Assembly (NCBI GenBank): GCA_964574985.1
Contig: CAZNPH010000007.1
Location: forward strand, 62,001 to 126,000
DNA length: 64,000 bases
Origin: CAZNPH01 sp964574985
GTDB taxonomy: Bacteria > Bacteroidota > Bacteroidia > Bacteroidales > SM23-62
Direction of reading: 5' to 3'
The notes beneath the pieces were generated by a model, which was not told where the DNA came from, made no database searches, and saw nothing but the letters and a program-made list of their open reading frames with translations. A program made the position numbers and the translations under genes. Positions 9,323 to 17,001 of the stretch are shown one piece after another. Position 1 is the first letter of the stretch; the number at the start of each line of letters is the position of its first letter.

Positions 9323-10396
9323 TTATTTTTTTTGAATACATAAATCTCTCAATGCCTGGAGCACTTCCTCGGGAGAATGGATCATGCCACCGTACCGGCC
9401 AAAATGTTCCACCCGGACTTTTCCTTCCACGGCAAGCCGGACATCCTCAACCATCTGTCCTGAACTCATTTCAACGGACAAGAAGCCTTTTACCCGGTCA
9501 GCCAGTTCCGAAAGGGGGCTCACCGGAAAGGGAAAAAGGGTAACCGGTCTCAGGAGTCCGGCTTTTATCCCCTGATCTCTGGCCAGCCGGACACTTTTCT
9601 GGCAAATCCTCGCACTTGACCCGTAAGCAACAAATACATACTCGGCATCATCACAATCAAATGCCTCGTAACGGACTTCCTTTTCCCTCATCTTCCGGTA
9701 TTTCTCCTGAAGATGGAGATTATGTTTTTCCTGCATCGCCGGATCAAGGTACAGGGAAGTAACCACATTTTGTTTCCGGTCCCGTGTCTTCCCTGTGATG
9801 ACCCAGGATTGGCTGAATTCTTCGGCCCTGGGTTGTTGTTCATAAAGCTCCACCTTCTCCATCATCTGGCCGATCATTCCGTCGGCAAGCATCATGACCG
9901 GATTCCGGTACCGGAAAGCAAGGTCGAAACCGAGACTGACAAAGTCTGCCATTTCCTGCACGGATGAAGGAGCCAGCACAATGAGGTGATAATCCCCGTG
10001 ACCGCCACCTTTGGTGGCCTGGAAATAATCCGCCTGAGAAGGCTGGATCGTCCCCAGTCCGGGCCCCCCGCGCACCACATTTACAATCAGGCAGGGCAGT
10101 TCCGCACCCGCAATATAGGATATCCCTTCCTGGAACAGACTGATGCCCGGACTCGAAGAGGAGGTTATCACCTTCTTGCCGGTTGCTGCAGCCCCGTATA
10201 CCATGTTGATCACAGCCAGTTCGCTTTCTGCCTGCAGCACAACCATTCCCGTCCTTTCATGGGGCTTTTCACTGGTCAGGTACTCCAGCACTTCCGATTG
10301 CGGTGTGATGGGGTAACCGAAATATGCATCCGCCCCGGCACGAATGGCAGCCTCAGCGATCGCCTCATTTCCCTTCATCAACCTGAATTCTTTCAT
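9323..10396 (-). CDS. vorB: 2-oxoacid:ferredoxin oxidoreductase, alpha subunit (VorB-like)
   Basis: Alpha subunit, 357 residues. The N-terminus (LMKGNEAIAEAAIRAGADA, then YFGYPITPQSE) and the stretch TSSSSPGISLFQEGISYIAG closely resemble proteins annotated VorB in Bacteroides (3-methyl-2-oxobutanoate:ferredoxin oxidoreductase). It lacks the N-terminal gamma-domain fusion common in Bacteroidota KorA, which also favours the VOR type. The start codon overlaps the stop of the ferredoxin-subunit gene by 4 nt. The likely reaction is oxidative decarboxylation of branched-chain (possibly aromatic or other) 2-oxoacids to acyl-CoA. The exact substrate range cannot be read from sequence. Confidence 0.9.
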   Translation of the reverse strand: MKEFRLMKGNEAIAEAAIRAGADAYFGYPITPQSEVLEYLTSEKPHERTGMVVLQAESELAVINMVYGAAATGKKVITSSSSPGISLFQEGISYIAGAELPCLIVNVVRGGPGLGTIQPSQADYFQATKGGGHGDYHLIVLAPSSVQEMADFVSLGFDLAFRYRNPVMMLADGMIGQMMEKVELYEQQPRAEEFSQSWVITGKTRDRKQNVVTSLYLDPAMQEKHNLHLQEKYRKMREKEVRYEAFDCDDAEYVFVAYGSSARICQKSVRLARDQGIKAGLLRPVTLFPFPVSPLSELADRVKGFLSVEMSSGQMVEDVRLAVEGKVRVEHFGRYGGMIHSPEEVLQALRDLCIQKK

Positions 10397-10659
10397 AGCC
10401 GCTGTTTTTTCAGGTTTTCCTTCTCTTCGGTTTTTACGGCCTTCTTCCGGTAAACCGTGATCACCCCGTCAGGACATACGATCGCACAATTAACGCAGCC
10501 CGTGCATGCTTCCGCATTTTCCATATAGGCGTAATGATACCCTTTGGAATTAACCTTCTTTTCCATTCTGATGACATCCGTGGGACATGCATCCGCGCAG
10601 AGTTCACAACCTTTGCATCTTTCGACATTTACAACAATCGCCCCTTTAACCTTAGCCAT
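10393..10659 (-). CDS. 2-oxoacid:ferredoxin oxidoreductase, 2x[4Fe-4S] ferredoxin (delta) subunit
   Basis: An 88-residue dicluster ferredoxin-like subunit carrying electrons from the TPP subunit to external ferredoxin. Two cluster motifs are visible: CKGCELCADACP near the N-terminus and CTGCVNCAIVCP in the second half, each of the CxxCxxCxxxCP type. The basic C-terminal tail (KKAVKTEEKENLKKQRL) is not needed for cluster binding. The gene is the first of the four contiguous oxidoreductase genes and lies 156 nt after the aminotransferase gene, so it belongs to the same minus-strand transcription unit or a closely following one. Confidence 0.93.
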   Translation of the reverse strand: MAKVKGAIVVNVERCKGCELCADACPTDVIRMEKKVNSKGYHYAYMENAEACTGCVNCAIVCPDGVITVYRKKAVKTEEKENLKKQRL

Positions 10660-10815
10660 TGGATCAAGATTTTATGTCCGGTTTTTTCTTCTTTCCCGGA
10701 ATTTTTCAATGGTAATTATATCAATAAAATGTTACTTAAAAGAAAAAAACAGGGACTTTTTGTTCTTTCGAACAGTTCAACTCCCCTGCATTTCATTCAT
10801 CATCTGCTTGTCGGA

Positions 10816-12144
10816 CTATCCGTTGCCGTAAGTTTCAACAAATTTATCCAGGCGATGTTCAAGATCCCTGAATTGTTCTCTTTTTACCTGGGATACACAT
10901 GCACGAAGTCCTTCGATCCTGTCACTTCCCGTGATCTTCAAAGACACGGCGCTGATGCCGCAAAACAGCAGTTTTTTAAGCAATTCACCGGAGGTCATGC
11001 CCGGATAGGAAATGGTAAAATAAAATCCGTCTGCCAGGGGCTGATCCTCATCCCGGTCATATACAATCCGGAATCCATGACCGGTAAATATTTCTTTCAT
11101 GATCTTCGCCCGCTCGCCGTATTCCCTGACCTGTGCCACAAAATTGAATTTCCCGTCATTACATGCTTTCAGAATGGCTGCCAGGGCATACTGGGCCGAA
11201 TGGCTCGCCCCGGCCGAAAGTGCATACAAAGCTCCGTAGATCATTGAATATCCGAACTCATCGCCCGGATAATACCGCAAAAGGTCGGGATAACGTCTCC
11301 TGAACAATTGATCGGAGATCACCATCATCCCTGTCCGCTGACCGGCATAACTGAATGTTTTTGAACTGGAAATCAGCAGAAGGTAATTGTCGGTATACCT
11401 GGCAACCGTTGGCTGATAGGGCGGTTTCCCGGGAACCGAAATGTCCCTTCTGAAATCCATCCCGAAGTAAGCCAGGTCTTCAATGACAATGGCATCGTAC
11501 CGGGTGGCCAGTTCCCCGATGATCTCAAGCTCTTTTTCCGTAAAACATATCCAGGAAGGGTTGTTGGGATTGGAGTACAAAATACTGGAGACTTTGCCTG
11601 ATCGCAGGTGTTCTTCCATTTTCCCGCGCAAACGGTCACCACGGTAATTATATACATCAAAAGACCGGTAATCATGTCCGAGCACAAGACATTGCTGCTT
11701 CTGGACCGGAAAACCCGGATCCAGAAAAAGGGTTCCCTCCCGCGTCCTGTCATTGCGGTTGGCTACAATGAATGCGGCAAAACTCCCCTGCATGGATCCC
11801 ACGGTGGGAAGACATCCTGCAGGATCCACCCCGATATTCATGAACAACTTACAAAACCTGGATATTTCCTGCTTCAATTCAGCCACCCCTTCGATCATTG
11901 GATAACTGGAAGCCACACCCCTGTTCAAGGCAGCAATCTCCGCATCAACACCCTGCCTTGCCGGTTGGAGTCCGGGCACCCCCATTTCCATCCGGATATA
12001 TTTCCTGCCACCCTCCCTCTCGATCTCGTTGACCAGTTTTACCACTTCCCGGATTCTGGCTGTCCCCATATCTTCCAGTCCCCTCTCCCTGATCTTCCGG
12101 TTGACTATTTCAGGATCAATGAATACATTTTCCATGTTTATCAT
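10816..12144 (-). CDS. PLP-dependent class I/II aminotransferase
   Basis: Fold-type I aminotransferase of 442 residues, predicted to convert an amino acid to its 2-oxoacid. The PLP-binding Lys is near residue 262 in SSSKTFSYAGQRTG. The upstream YSNPNNPSW and VIEDLAYFGMDF segments give the conserved Asn and Asp/Tyr of the cofactor pocket. The start codon overlaps the stop of the acyl-CoA synthetase gene (ATGA), and the oxidoreductase genes follow. A role in feeding 2-oxoacids to that complex is therefore likely. The amino-acid specificity is not evident. A Met three codons downstream is an alternative start. Confidence 0.9.
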   Translation of the reverse strand: MINMENVFIDPEIVNRKIRERGLEDMGTARIREVVKLVNEIEREGGRKYIRMEMGVPGLQPARQGVDAEIAALNRGVASSYPMIEGVAELKQEISRFCKLFMNIGVDPAGCLPTVGSMQGSFAAFIVANRNDRTREGTLFLDPGFPVQKQQCLVLGHDYRSFDVYNYRGDRLRGKMEEHLRSGKVSSILYSNPNNPSWICFTEKELEIIGELATRYDAIVIEDLAYFGMDFRRDISVPGKPPYQPTVARYTDNYLLLISSSKTFSYAGQRTGMMVISDQLFRRRYPDLLRYYPGDEFGYSMIYGALYALSAGASHSAQYALAAILKACNDGKFNFVAQVREYGERAKIMKEIFTGHGFRIVYDRDEDQPLADGFYFTISYPGMTSGELLKKLLFCGISAVSLKITGSDRIEGLRACVSQVKREQFRDLEHRLDKFVETYGNG

Positions 12145-14189
12145 TTTTTTATCCTGATCCTGGCATCCACCGATACCAGCTCATTTTTACCGCCCATTAA
12201 CGGATTCAGGTCCATTTCCACGATCTCAGGTGCGATCCTGACCAGATCCGAGAGCCGTCCGAGAACCCCGGCAAAACATTTCTCGTCCACTCCTTCCTGT
12301 CCCCTGATAAATTCATAGGCCTTCAATCCCCGGATCATCCGGAAGCTTTCCTCCACATCCAGTGGCGCAAGCCCCGTCTGTATATCCCTCAATGCCTCCA
12401 CCATCACACCGCCCAATCCGCACATGATCAGGTGTCCGAAACCTTCTTCATGTTTCACCCCTGCAAAGAGCTCGATGCCACTGATCCTGGGCTGTATCAA
12501 GACCCCTTCTGCACCCGGGATCTTCATCAGCCGGCGAAAAGCATCCTTTGCCTGTTCCGGGGAACCTATTCCCGTGTCCACCCCGCCCAGGCCGGATTTA
12601 TGCAGGGGGCCGAGCACCTTCATCACCAAAGGGAAACCGGTTTCCTCCGTTACAGAAAGGGCTTCTTTTTCGTTCGCGGCAATCCTTCCCGGTATATGAT
12701 CAATCCCGGCATGATCCAGTATCCTTCCAACTTCAGGCAAAGACAAATAACCTCCGGCGGTCCGTTCAACAATTTCCCGGATCCCTTTTTCATTCAGCTT
12801 CAGGTTCCATTCCATGGGCATCCTTACAGGTTGAACGTACCGGGCAATCTGCACCAGGGCCCTCCCCAGAACCACTTCATCCGGAAAATTGATCCTGCCC
12901 CCGGCAACAAATGCCTCCGTTTCATCCTTTGCGTTTACCACGGACGGCAACACCGGGTATATGGGTTTGCGGCAGCTATTCATCTTTTCATCAAGCACAT
13001 CGTATACATCCTGTACACTGAAAAGGCCCGGACTGCCGAAAATAACCACCATGGCATCGATCTCATCAAAACGTTGCTCACAGAAATCAATGGTCAATCC
13101 CAGTTGTGCGGCTGTTCCTGTTGCCAGAAAATCAATCGGATTGGCAACCGATGAGCCGGGATTCAACCGGTCAAGCAACTCCCCGGCAGCAGGATTCTTT
13201 ATCTCCGGAACCTTCAACCCGCCGGCAGAAAGAACATCGGTAAGCATCACCCCGGGTCCGCCTGCATGTGTTATGATGGCTATGTTTTCCCCGGGCAGGG
13301 GTTTATGAAGAAGCACCCCGGCCAGGCCGATCAATTCCTCACGGCTGATGCACCGGATAATGCCTGCTTTTCTGAACAGGGCATCCACAGCTGCATCCGG
13401 AGTGGCAAGGGCTCCTGTATGAGAAGATGCCGCCCTGCTGCCGGCATGGGATGAACCCGCCTTAATGGCCGCGATCCGGCAACCTTTTTCTGCCAGTGAC
13501 CGGGCATGCTTCAGCAGGAGTTCCGGATTCCGTATCTGTTCAAAGTATAAAAGTTTGACCCTGGAACTTTTCCCGGCAATATAGGATTCATCCAGGTATT
13601 CCAGGACTTCCTCAACGCCGTTCTGGGTACTGTTCCCCACGGAAAAAACACTGGAAAAACGGATGCCTCTGGGAATCCCCGATTCCATAATAAATACTGC
13701 CGTGGCTCCCGAACCGGACACCAGATCACAGCCCATGGGATCCAGCTCAGGCACCGGGGTAAACACTCCCTGGTAATGCGCGTTTAAAACACCGATGCAA
13801 TTCGGCCCGATCAGGGCAGCCCCGTACTTTTGTACAATGCCCAGTATATTTTCTTCAAGCCGTTTGCCTTTTCTACTTTCCTCACCAAAGCCCGCTGAAA
13901 GGATGATGAAAGCCAGGGTCCCTTTTTCCCGGGCAAGAAAATCAATCAGATCAGGACACAATCTGGCCGGGATTGCCATAATGGCCAGGTCTGCATGGGG
14001 AAGCTGCCCCGGCTTCCGGTAACTTTTTACTCCCTGAACTTCATCCTCGTTCGGATTCAAAACAACCAGCTCACCCCTGAAAGTCCCTTCTCTTATGTTT
14101 TTGAGTACCCTTCCACCGGGTTTTGAAATATTGTTCGAACCACCGGCAATCAATATGCCGGAGGGATTGATAAGCTGTCGATTGATCAT
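12141..14189 (-). CDS. ADP-forming acyl-CoA synthetase (fused alpha-beta, ACD type)
   Basis: Predicted acyl-CoA:ADP ligase that makes ATP and free acid from acyl-CoA. It is 682 residues with the ACD architecture: CoA-binding Rossmann domain (IAGGSNN..., about 10-130), succinyl-CoA-ligase-like domains (about 145-440) and a C-terminal ATP-grasp domain (about 465-682). The phosphohistidine motif SHTGA is present with His near residue 257. This separates it from protein acetyltransferases of the Pat family that lack it. It is the first gene of the minus-strand operon, overlaps the aminotransferase start by 4 nt, and stands upstream of the VOR genes. Substrate-level phosphorylation from amino-acid-derived acyl-CoA is the natural reading. 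Substrate preference is unknown. Confidence 0.9.
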   Translation of the reverse strand: MINRQLINPSGILIAGGSNNISKPGGRVLKNIREGTFRGELVVLNPNEDEVQGVKSYRKPGQLPHADLAIMAIPARLCPDLIDFLAREKGTLAFIILSAGFGEESRKGKRLEENILGIVQKYGAALIGPNCIGVLNAHYQGVFTPVPELDPMGCDLVSGSGATAVFIMESGIPRGIRFSSVFSVGNSTQNGVEEVLEYLDESYIAGKSSRVKLLYFEQIRNPELLLKHARSLAEKGCRIAAIKAGSSHAGSRAASSHTGALATPDAAVDALFRKAGIIRCISREELIGLAGVLLHKPLPGENIAIITHAGGPGVMLTDVLSAGGLKVPEIKNPAAGELLDRLNPGSSVANPIDFLATGTAAQLGLTIDFCEQRFDEIDAMVVIFGSPGLFSVQDVYDVLDEKMNSCRKPIYPVLPSVVNAKDETEAFVAGGRINFPDEVVLGRALVQIARYVQPVRMPMEWNLKLNEKGIREIVERTAGGYLSLPEVGRILDHAGIDHIPGRIAANEKEALSVTEETGFPLVMKVLGPLHKSGLGGVDTGIGSPEQAKDAFRRLMKIPGAEGVLIQPRISGIELFAGVKHEEGFGHLIMCGLGGVMVEALRDIQTGLAPLDVEESFRMIRGLKAYEFIRGQEGVDEKCFAGVLGRLSDLVRIAPEIVEMDLNPLMGGKNELVSVDARIRIKK

Positions 14190-14277
14190 CCTGTATATCT
14201 CCTCAAATACAAATATAAGAAATCAATTCCTTTAATAAACTGATCCACAACATACCGGCAACAACTCCAGTGAATGT

Positions 14278-14309
14278 TTTGCAGCCCTCTTCATATTGTG
14301 TTATTTTTG
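14278..14309 (+). promoter_or_regulatory. Predicted Bacteroidota-type promoter of ldhA
   Basis: TTTG at 14278-14281, a 20-nt spacer, then TATTTTTG (TAnnTTTG form) at 14302-14309. This matches the -33/-7 pattern of the Bacteroidota primary sigma factor. It ends 23 nt before the ldhA start codon. Prediction from sequence only. Confidence 0.6.
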
Positions 14310-14332
14310 CCTTTTAACCAATTTCTCCTGTC

Positions 14333-15334
14333 ATGAAACTTGCCTTTTTCAGTACCAAATCATATGATGCCGAATATTTTGACCGTGCCAACAAACAATA
14401 TGGCCATGAAATCAACTATTTTGAAACCCGTTTGAAGGAAAAGACGGTCAATCTGACCCGGGGATACGAAGCCATTTGCGTATTCATCAATGATCAGCTG
14501 GATTCTGCCACCATGTGCAAAATGTCCGATCTGGGCGTGAAGGTGATCCTTCTCCGGGCCACCGGTTTCAACCACATCGACCTTGAACAGGCAGACAAAT
14601 GCAACATGAAGGTCCTGAGGGTTCCTGCCTATTCACCGGAATCCGTAGCTGAGCATGCACTGGCCCTGATCATGACACTGAACCGCAAAACACACAAGGC
14701 ATACAACCGGGTCAGGGAACACAATTTTTCCCTGGAAAAAATGACCGGTTTCAATCTGCATGGAAAAACGGTGGGTGTGATCGGCACGGGCAGGATCGGA
14801 ACTGCATTTGCCGGGATCATGCTGGGCATGGGCTGCCGTGTGCTGGGCTTCGATAAATACGAATCGGATGAACTGAAAGACAAAGGGGTTGATTACCAGA
14901 CTCTTGAATCGCTTCTGGGAGCATCAGACATTGTCAGTCTGCATTGCCCCCTGAACGACGAAACCATGCATTTGATCAACCGGGACACCATTCAGAAAAT
15001 GAAAGACGGGTCCATGCTCATCAATACCAGCCGCGGCGGGCTGATCAAAACCCATGATGTCATCGGTGCCCTCAAATCAGGAAAGCTGGGTTACATGGGG
15101 ATCGATGTCTATGAGCAGGAGGAAAGACTGTTTTTCAGGGACCTTTCCGAAACCATCATCCACGATGACGACATCTCCAGACTGATGACCTTTCCCAACG
15201 TACTGATCACCTCGCACCAGGCTTTTTTTACCCATGAAGCACTTTCTGCCATTGCCGATACCACCTTGAAAAATCTTGATGATTATCAAAATGGCCGCGA
15301 ACTGGTCAATGAAGTAAAATTCCAGGCAAAATAA
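14333..15334 (+). CDS. ldhA: D-lactate dehydrogenase (2-hydroxyacid dehydrogenase family)
   Basis: Reduces pyruvate to D-lactate with NADH as a fermentative electron sink. The 333-residue protein begins MKLAFFSTKSYDAEYF, typical of LdhA. It has the NAD-binding GVIGTGRIGTAFAG segment near residue 147 and the conserved INTSRGGLI (catalytic Arg), GIDVYEQEERLFF (Glu) and ITSHQAFFT (His) motifs. A well-formed promoter lies just upstream, and the gene diverges from the acyl-CoA synthetase operon. It is followed by metY after 114 nt. Confidence 0.95.
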   Translation: MKLAFFSTKSYDAEYFDRANKQYGHEINYFETRLKEKTVNLTRGYEAICVFINDQLDSATMCKMSDLGVKVILLRATGFNHIDLEQADKCNMKVLRVPAYSPESVAEHALALIMTLNRKTHKAYNRVREHNFSLEKMTGFNLHGKTVGVIGTGRIGTAFAGIMLGMGCRVLGFDKYESDELKDKGVDYQTLESLLGASDIVSLHCPLNDETMHLINRDTIQKMKDGSMLINTSRGGLIKTHDVIGALKSGKLGYMGIDVYEQEERLFFRDLSETIIHDDDISRLMTFPNVLITSHQAFFTHEALSAIADTTLKNLDDYQNGRELVNEVKFQAK

Positions 15335-15448
15335 TAAACAAAATTATCATGTTCGCATAACAAATATATTGAACGGACCATTATTTTTATAGTTTCAATT
15401 TCTCAGCGTCATGATCAGAAAATGCATTACGATTATAAATCATAAACC

Positions 15449-16774
15449 ATGACAAAAAAATTACATTTCGATACCCTTCAGGTTCACGCGGGACAGGAAA
15501 AGGACCCGTACACATTTTCCAGGGCCGTGCCCATTTACCAGACATCATCCTACCTGTTCAGGGATTCCAAACATGCGGCCGATCTTTTTCAATTGAAAGA
15601 ATTCGGCAACATATACACACGGATCATGAACCCCACCACCGAGGTATTTGAAAAAAGGATGGCCGCGCTGGAAGAAGGGGTTGCGGCCGTTGCCACATCA
15701 TCGGGACAATCGGCCCAGTTCATTGCATTGACCAACATCATGGGATCGGGCGACAACCTGGTATCCACACCCCACCTGTACGGTGGCACGTACAACCAGT
15801 TCAAGGTCCAGTTCGCCAGACTCGGGATCAGGGTCAGTTTTGCACCAGGTACCGATCCCCGGGATTTCGAAAAACTGATAGACGGTAAAACCAAGGGGAT
15901 CTATTTGGAAACCATCGGAAACCCACAATTCAGCATTCCCGACTTCGATGCCTTTGCCAAACTGGCCGGAAAATACGGGATTCCGCTGATCGTGGACAAC
16001 ACTTTCGGAGCAGCCGGTTGCCTTTGCAAACCCATCCGCCATGGCGCCAACATTGTCGTTCAATCAGCCACAAAATGGATCGGTGGTCACGGAACCACCA
16101 TCGGTGGCATCATTGTCGACGGAGGCAATTTCAACTGGAGCAACGGCAAATTCCCAATGTTCACGGAGCCGTCAGAGGGGTATCACGGACTCCGGTTCTG
16201 GGAGCGGTTCGGGGATGATTCGCCTTATGGAAATATTGCGTTCGCGATCCGTGCCAGGGTAGAAGGACTCCGGGACTATGGAAACGCCATGAGTCCGTTT
16301 AACGCCTTCCTGCTGCTTCAGGGACTGGAAACCCTTTCTCTCAGAATGGAACGCCACAATGCAAACACGCTGGAGATCGCCAGATGGCTCCGGGAACAGG
16401 AATGGGTTGATGAAGTGACATATCCGGGACTGGAAGACAATCCCTACCACGAACTTGGGAAAAAATATCTCAGGGGAGGATTCGGCGGCGTGCTGGCCTT
16501 CAGGATCAGGGGTGGTAAAAAAGTAGCCACCGAATATGTCAGTCATGTGGAACTGATCAGCCATCTTGCCAATATCGGTGATGCCAAGACCCTGATCATT
16601 CACCCGGCATCCACCACCCATGAGCAACTGAGCGAAGAAGAACAGATCGCATCGGGAGTCCATCCGGCTTCCCTCCGCTTGTCTGTCGGAATAGAACATG
16701 CCGGTGACATCAAGGATGACCTCAGCAATGCATATCAAAAAACACTGGAAATATCCGGGTTAAATGTTTTTTAG
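15449..16774 (+). CDS. metY: O-acetylhomoserine sulfhydrylase
   Basis: PLP enzyme that makes homocysteine from O-acetylhomoserine and sulfide in methionine synthesis. The 441-residue length and opening FDTLQVHAGQEKDP with AVPIYQTSSYLF match MetY-type (longer) rather than MetB/C-type enzymes. The Schiff-base Lys is near residue 209 in SATKWIGGHG. The C-terminal SLRLSVGIEH is also diagnostic. I saw no SAM-II-like riboswitch in the 114 nt upstream. The ilv promoter begins only about 12 nt after the stop codon. Confidence 0.95.
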   Translation: MTKKLHFDTLQVHAGQEKDPYTFSRAVPIYQTSSYLFRDSKHAADLFQLKEFGNIYTRIMNPTTEVFEKRMAALEEGVAAVATSSGQSAQFIALTNIMGSGDNLVSTPHLYGGTYNQFKVQFARLGIRVSFAPGTDPRDFEKLIDGKTKGIYLETIGNPQFSIPDFDAFAKLAGKYGIPLIVDNTFGAAGCLCKPIRHGANIVVQSATKWIGGHGTTIGGIIVDGGNFNWSNGKFPMFTEPSEGYHGLRFWERFGDDSPYGNIAFAIRARVEGLRDYGNAMSPFNAFLLLQGLETLSLRMERHNANTLEIARWLREQEWVDEVTYPGLEDNPYHELGKKYLRGGFGGVLAFRIRGGKKVATEYVSHVELISHLANIGDAKTLIIHPASTTHEQLSEEEQIASGVHPASLRLSVGIEHAGDIKDDLSNAYQKTLEISGLNVF

Positions 16775-16785
16775 CATATTTTTGT

Positions 16786-16815
16786 TTTGTAATATGATTT
16801 TTATGAATATATTTG
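16786..16815 (+). promoter_or_regulatory. Predicted promoter of the ilv leader/operon
   Basis: TTTG at 16786-16789, an 18-nt spacer, then a perfect TAnnTTTG element (TATATTTG) at 16808-16815. The start point would fall about 7 nt downstream and leave a short untranslated stretch before the leader-peptide ATG at 16837. Prediction from sequence. Confidence 0.65.
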
Positions 16816-16836
16816 TCCTTTGAAAAAGATGAAATC

Positions 16837-16905
16837 ATGAACATAAGCCATACCTCAGGCATCGGTGTCCTCCTTGTGGGCGTTGTCGTGTTGACACTGC
16901 TGTGA
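16837..16905 (+). CDS. ilv operon leader peptide (22 aa, Ile/Val/Leu-rich)
   Basis: Short open frame, too small for ordinary gene calling, placed between the predicted promoter and ilvD. The peptide is MNISHTSGIGVLLVGVVVLT followed by two Leu. Twelve of 22 residues are branched-chain (2 Ile, 5 Val, 5 Leu), and 11 of the last 14 are. An A/G-rich stretch (gaaaaaga) lies about 8 nt upstream of the ATG. The stop codon falls at the start of a sequence that can pair either upstream or downstream (see the attenuator entry). This composition, position and pairing are what a branched-chain amino-acid attenuation leader requires: ribosome stalling at the Ile/Val/Leu codons would report low charged tRNA. 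Confidence 0.85.
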   Translation: MNISHTSGIGVLLVGVVVLTLL

Positions 16906-16973
16906 GAATGGTATGGAATAATACTTTATTGTGAAGGCCATTCTCGGAAAATCCAGAATGGCCTTCAGCTTTT
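16848..16973 (+). promoter_or_regulatory. Transcription attenuator of the ilvDBNC operon (1:2, 2:3, 3:4 pairings)
   Basis: Three exact, mutually exclusive pairings are visible. Region 1 (CCATACC, 16848-16854, within leader codons 4-6) pairs with GGTATGG (16910-16916). Region 2 (GAGAATGG, 16904-16911, overlapping the leader stop) pairs with CCATTCTC (16938-16945). Region 3 (16933-16943) pairs over 11 bp with region 4 (16956-16966). A ribosome stalled on the branched-chain codons would cover region 1, leave region 2 free and favour the 2:3 antiterminator. A ribosome reaching the stop codon would cover region 2 and favour the 3:4 terminator. This mirrors the enterobacterial trp/ilv scheme. Confidence 0.82.
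16933..16973 (+). terminator. Intrinsic terminator (3:4 hairpin) in the ilv leader
   Basis: Perfect 11-bp stem GAAGGCCATTC / GAATGGCCTTC (16933-16943 and 16956-16966) with a 12-nt loop. It can be extended by one T-A pair and is followed after three bases by TTTT (16970-16973). The U-tract is short, so termination may be partial or helped by factors. It ends 28 nt before the ilvD start. Confidence 0.75.
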
Positions 16974-17001
16974 AAATCAACTCCAATGAAACAATAATGG
17001 C

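Noticed and set aside
10534..11247. 237-residue plus-strand frame across the ferredoxin subunit, the spacer and the aminotransferase end
   Set aside because: Most of it is antisense to two well-supported genes, and the translated sequence has no family features.
15335..15448. Possible SAM-II riboswitch upstream of metY
   Set aside because: The 114 nt show none of the conserved SAM-II pseudoknot sequence; the region is AT-rich with no strong stem.
16018..16738. Open frames opposite and across metY
   Set aside because: They lie inside metY with its strong family match and have no independent start signal or similarity.
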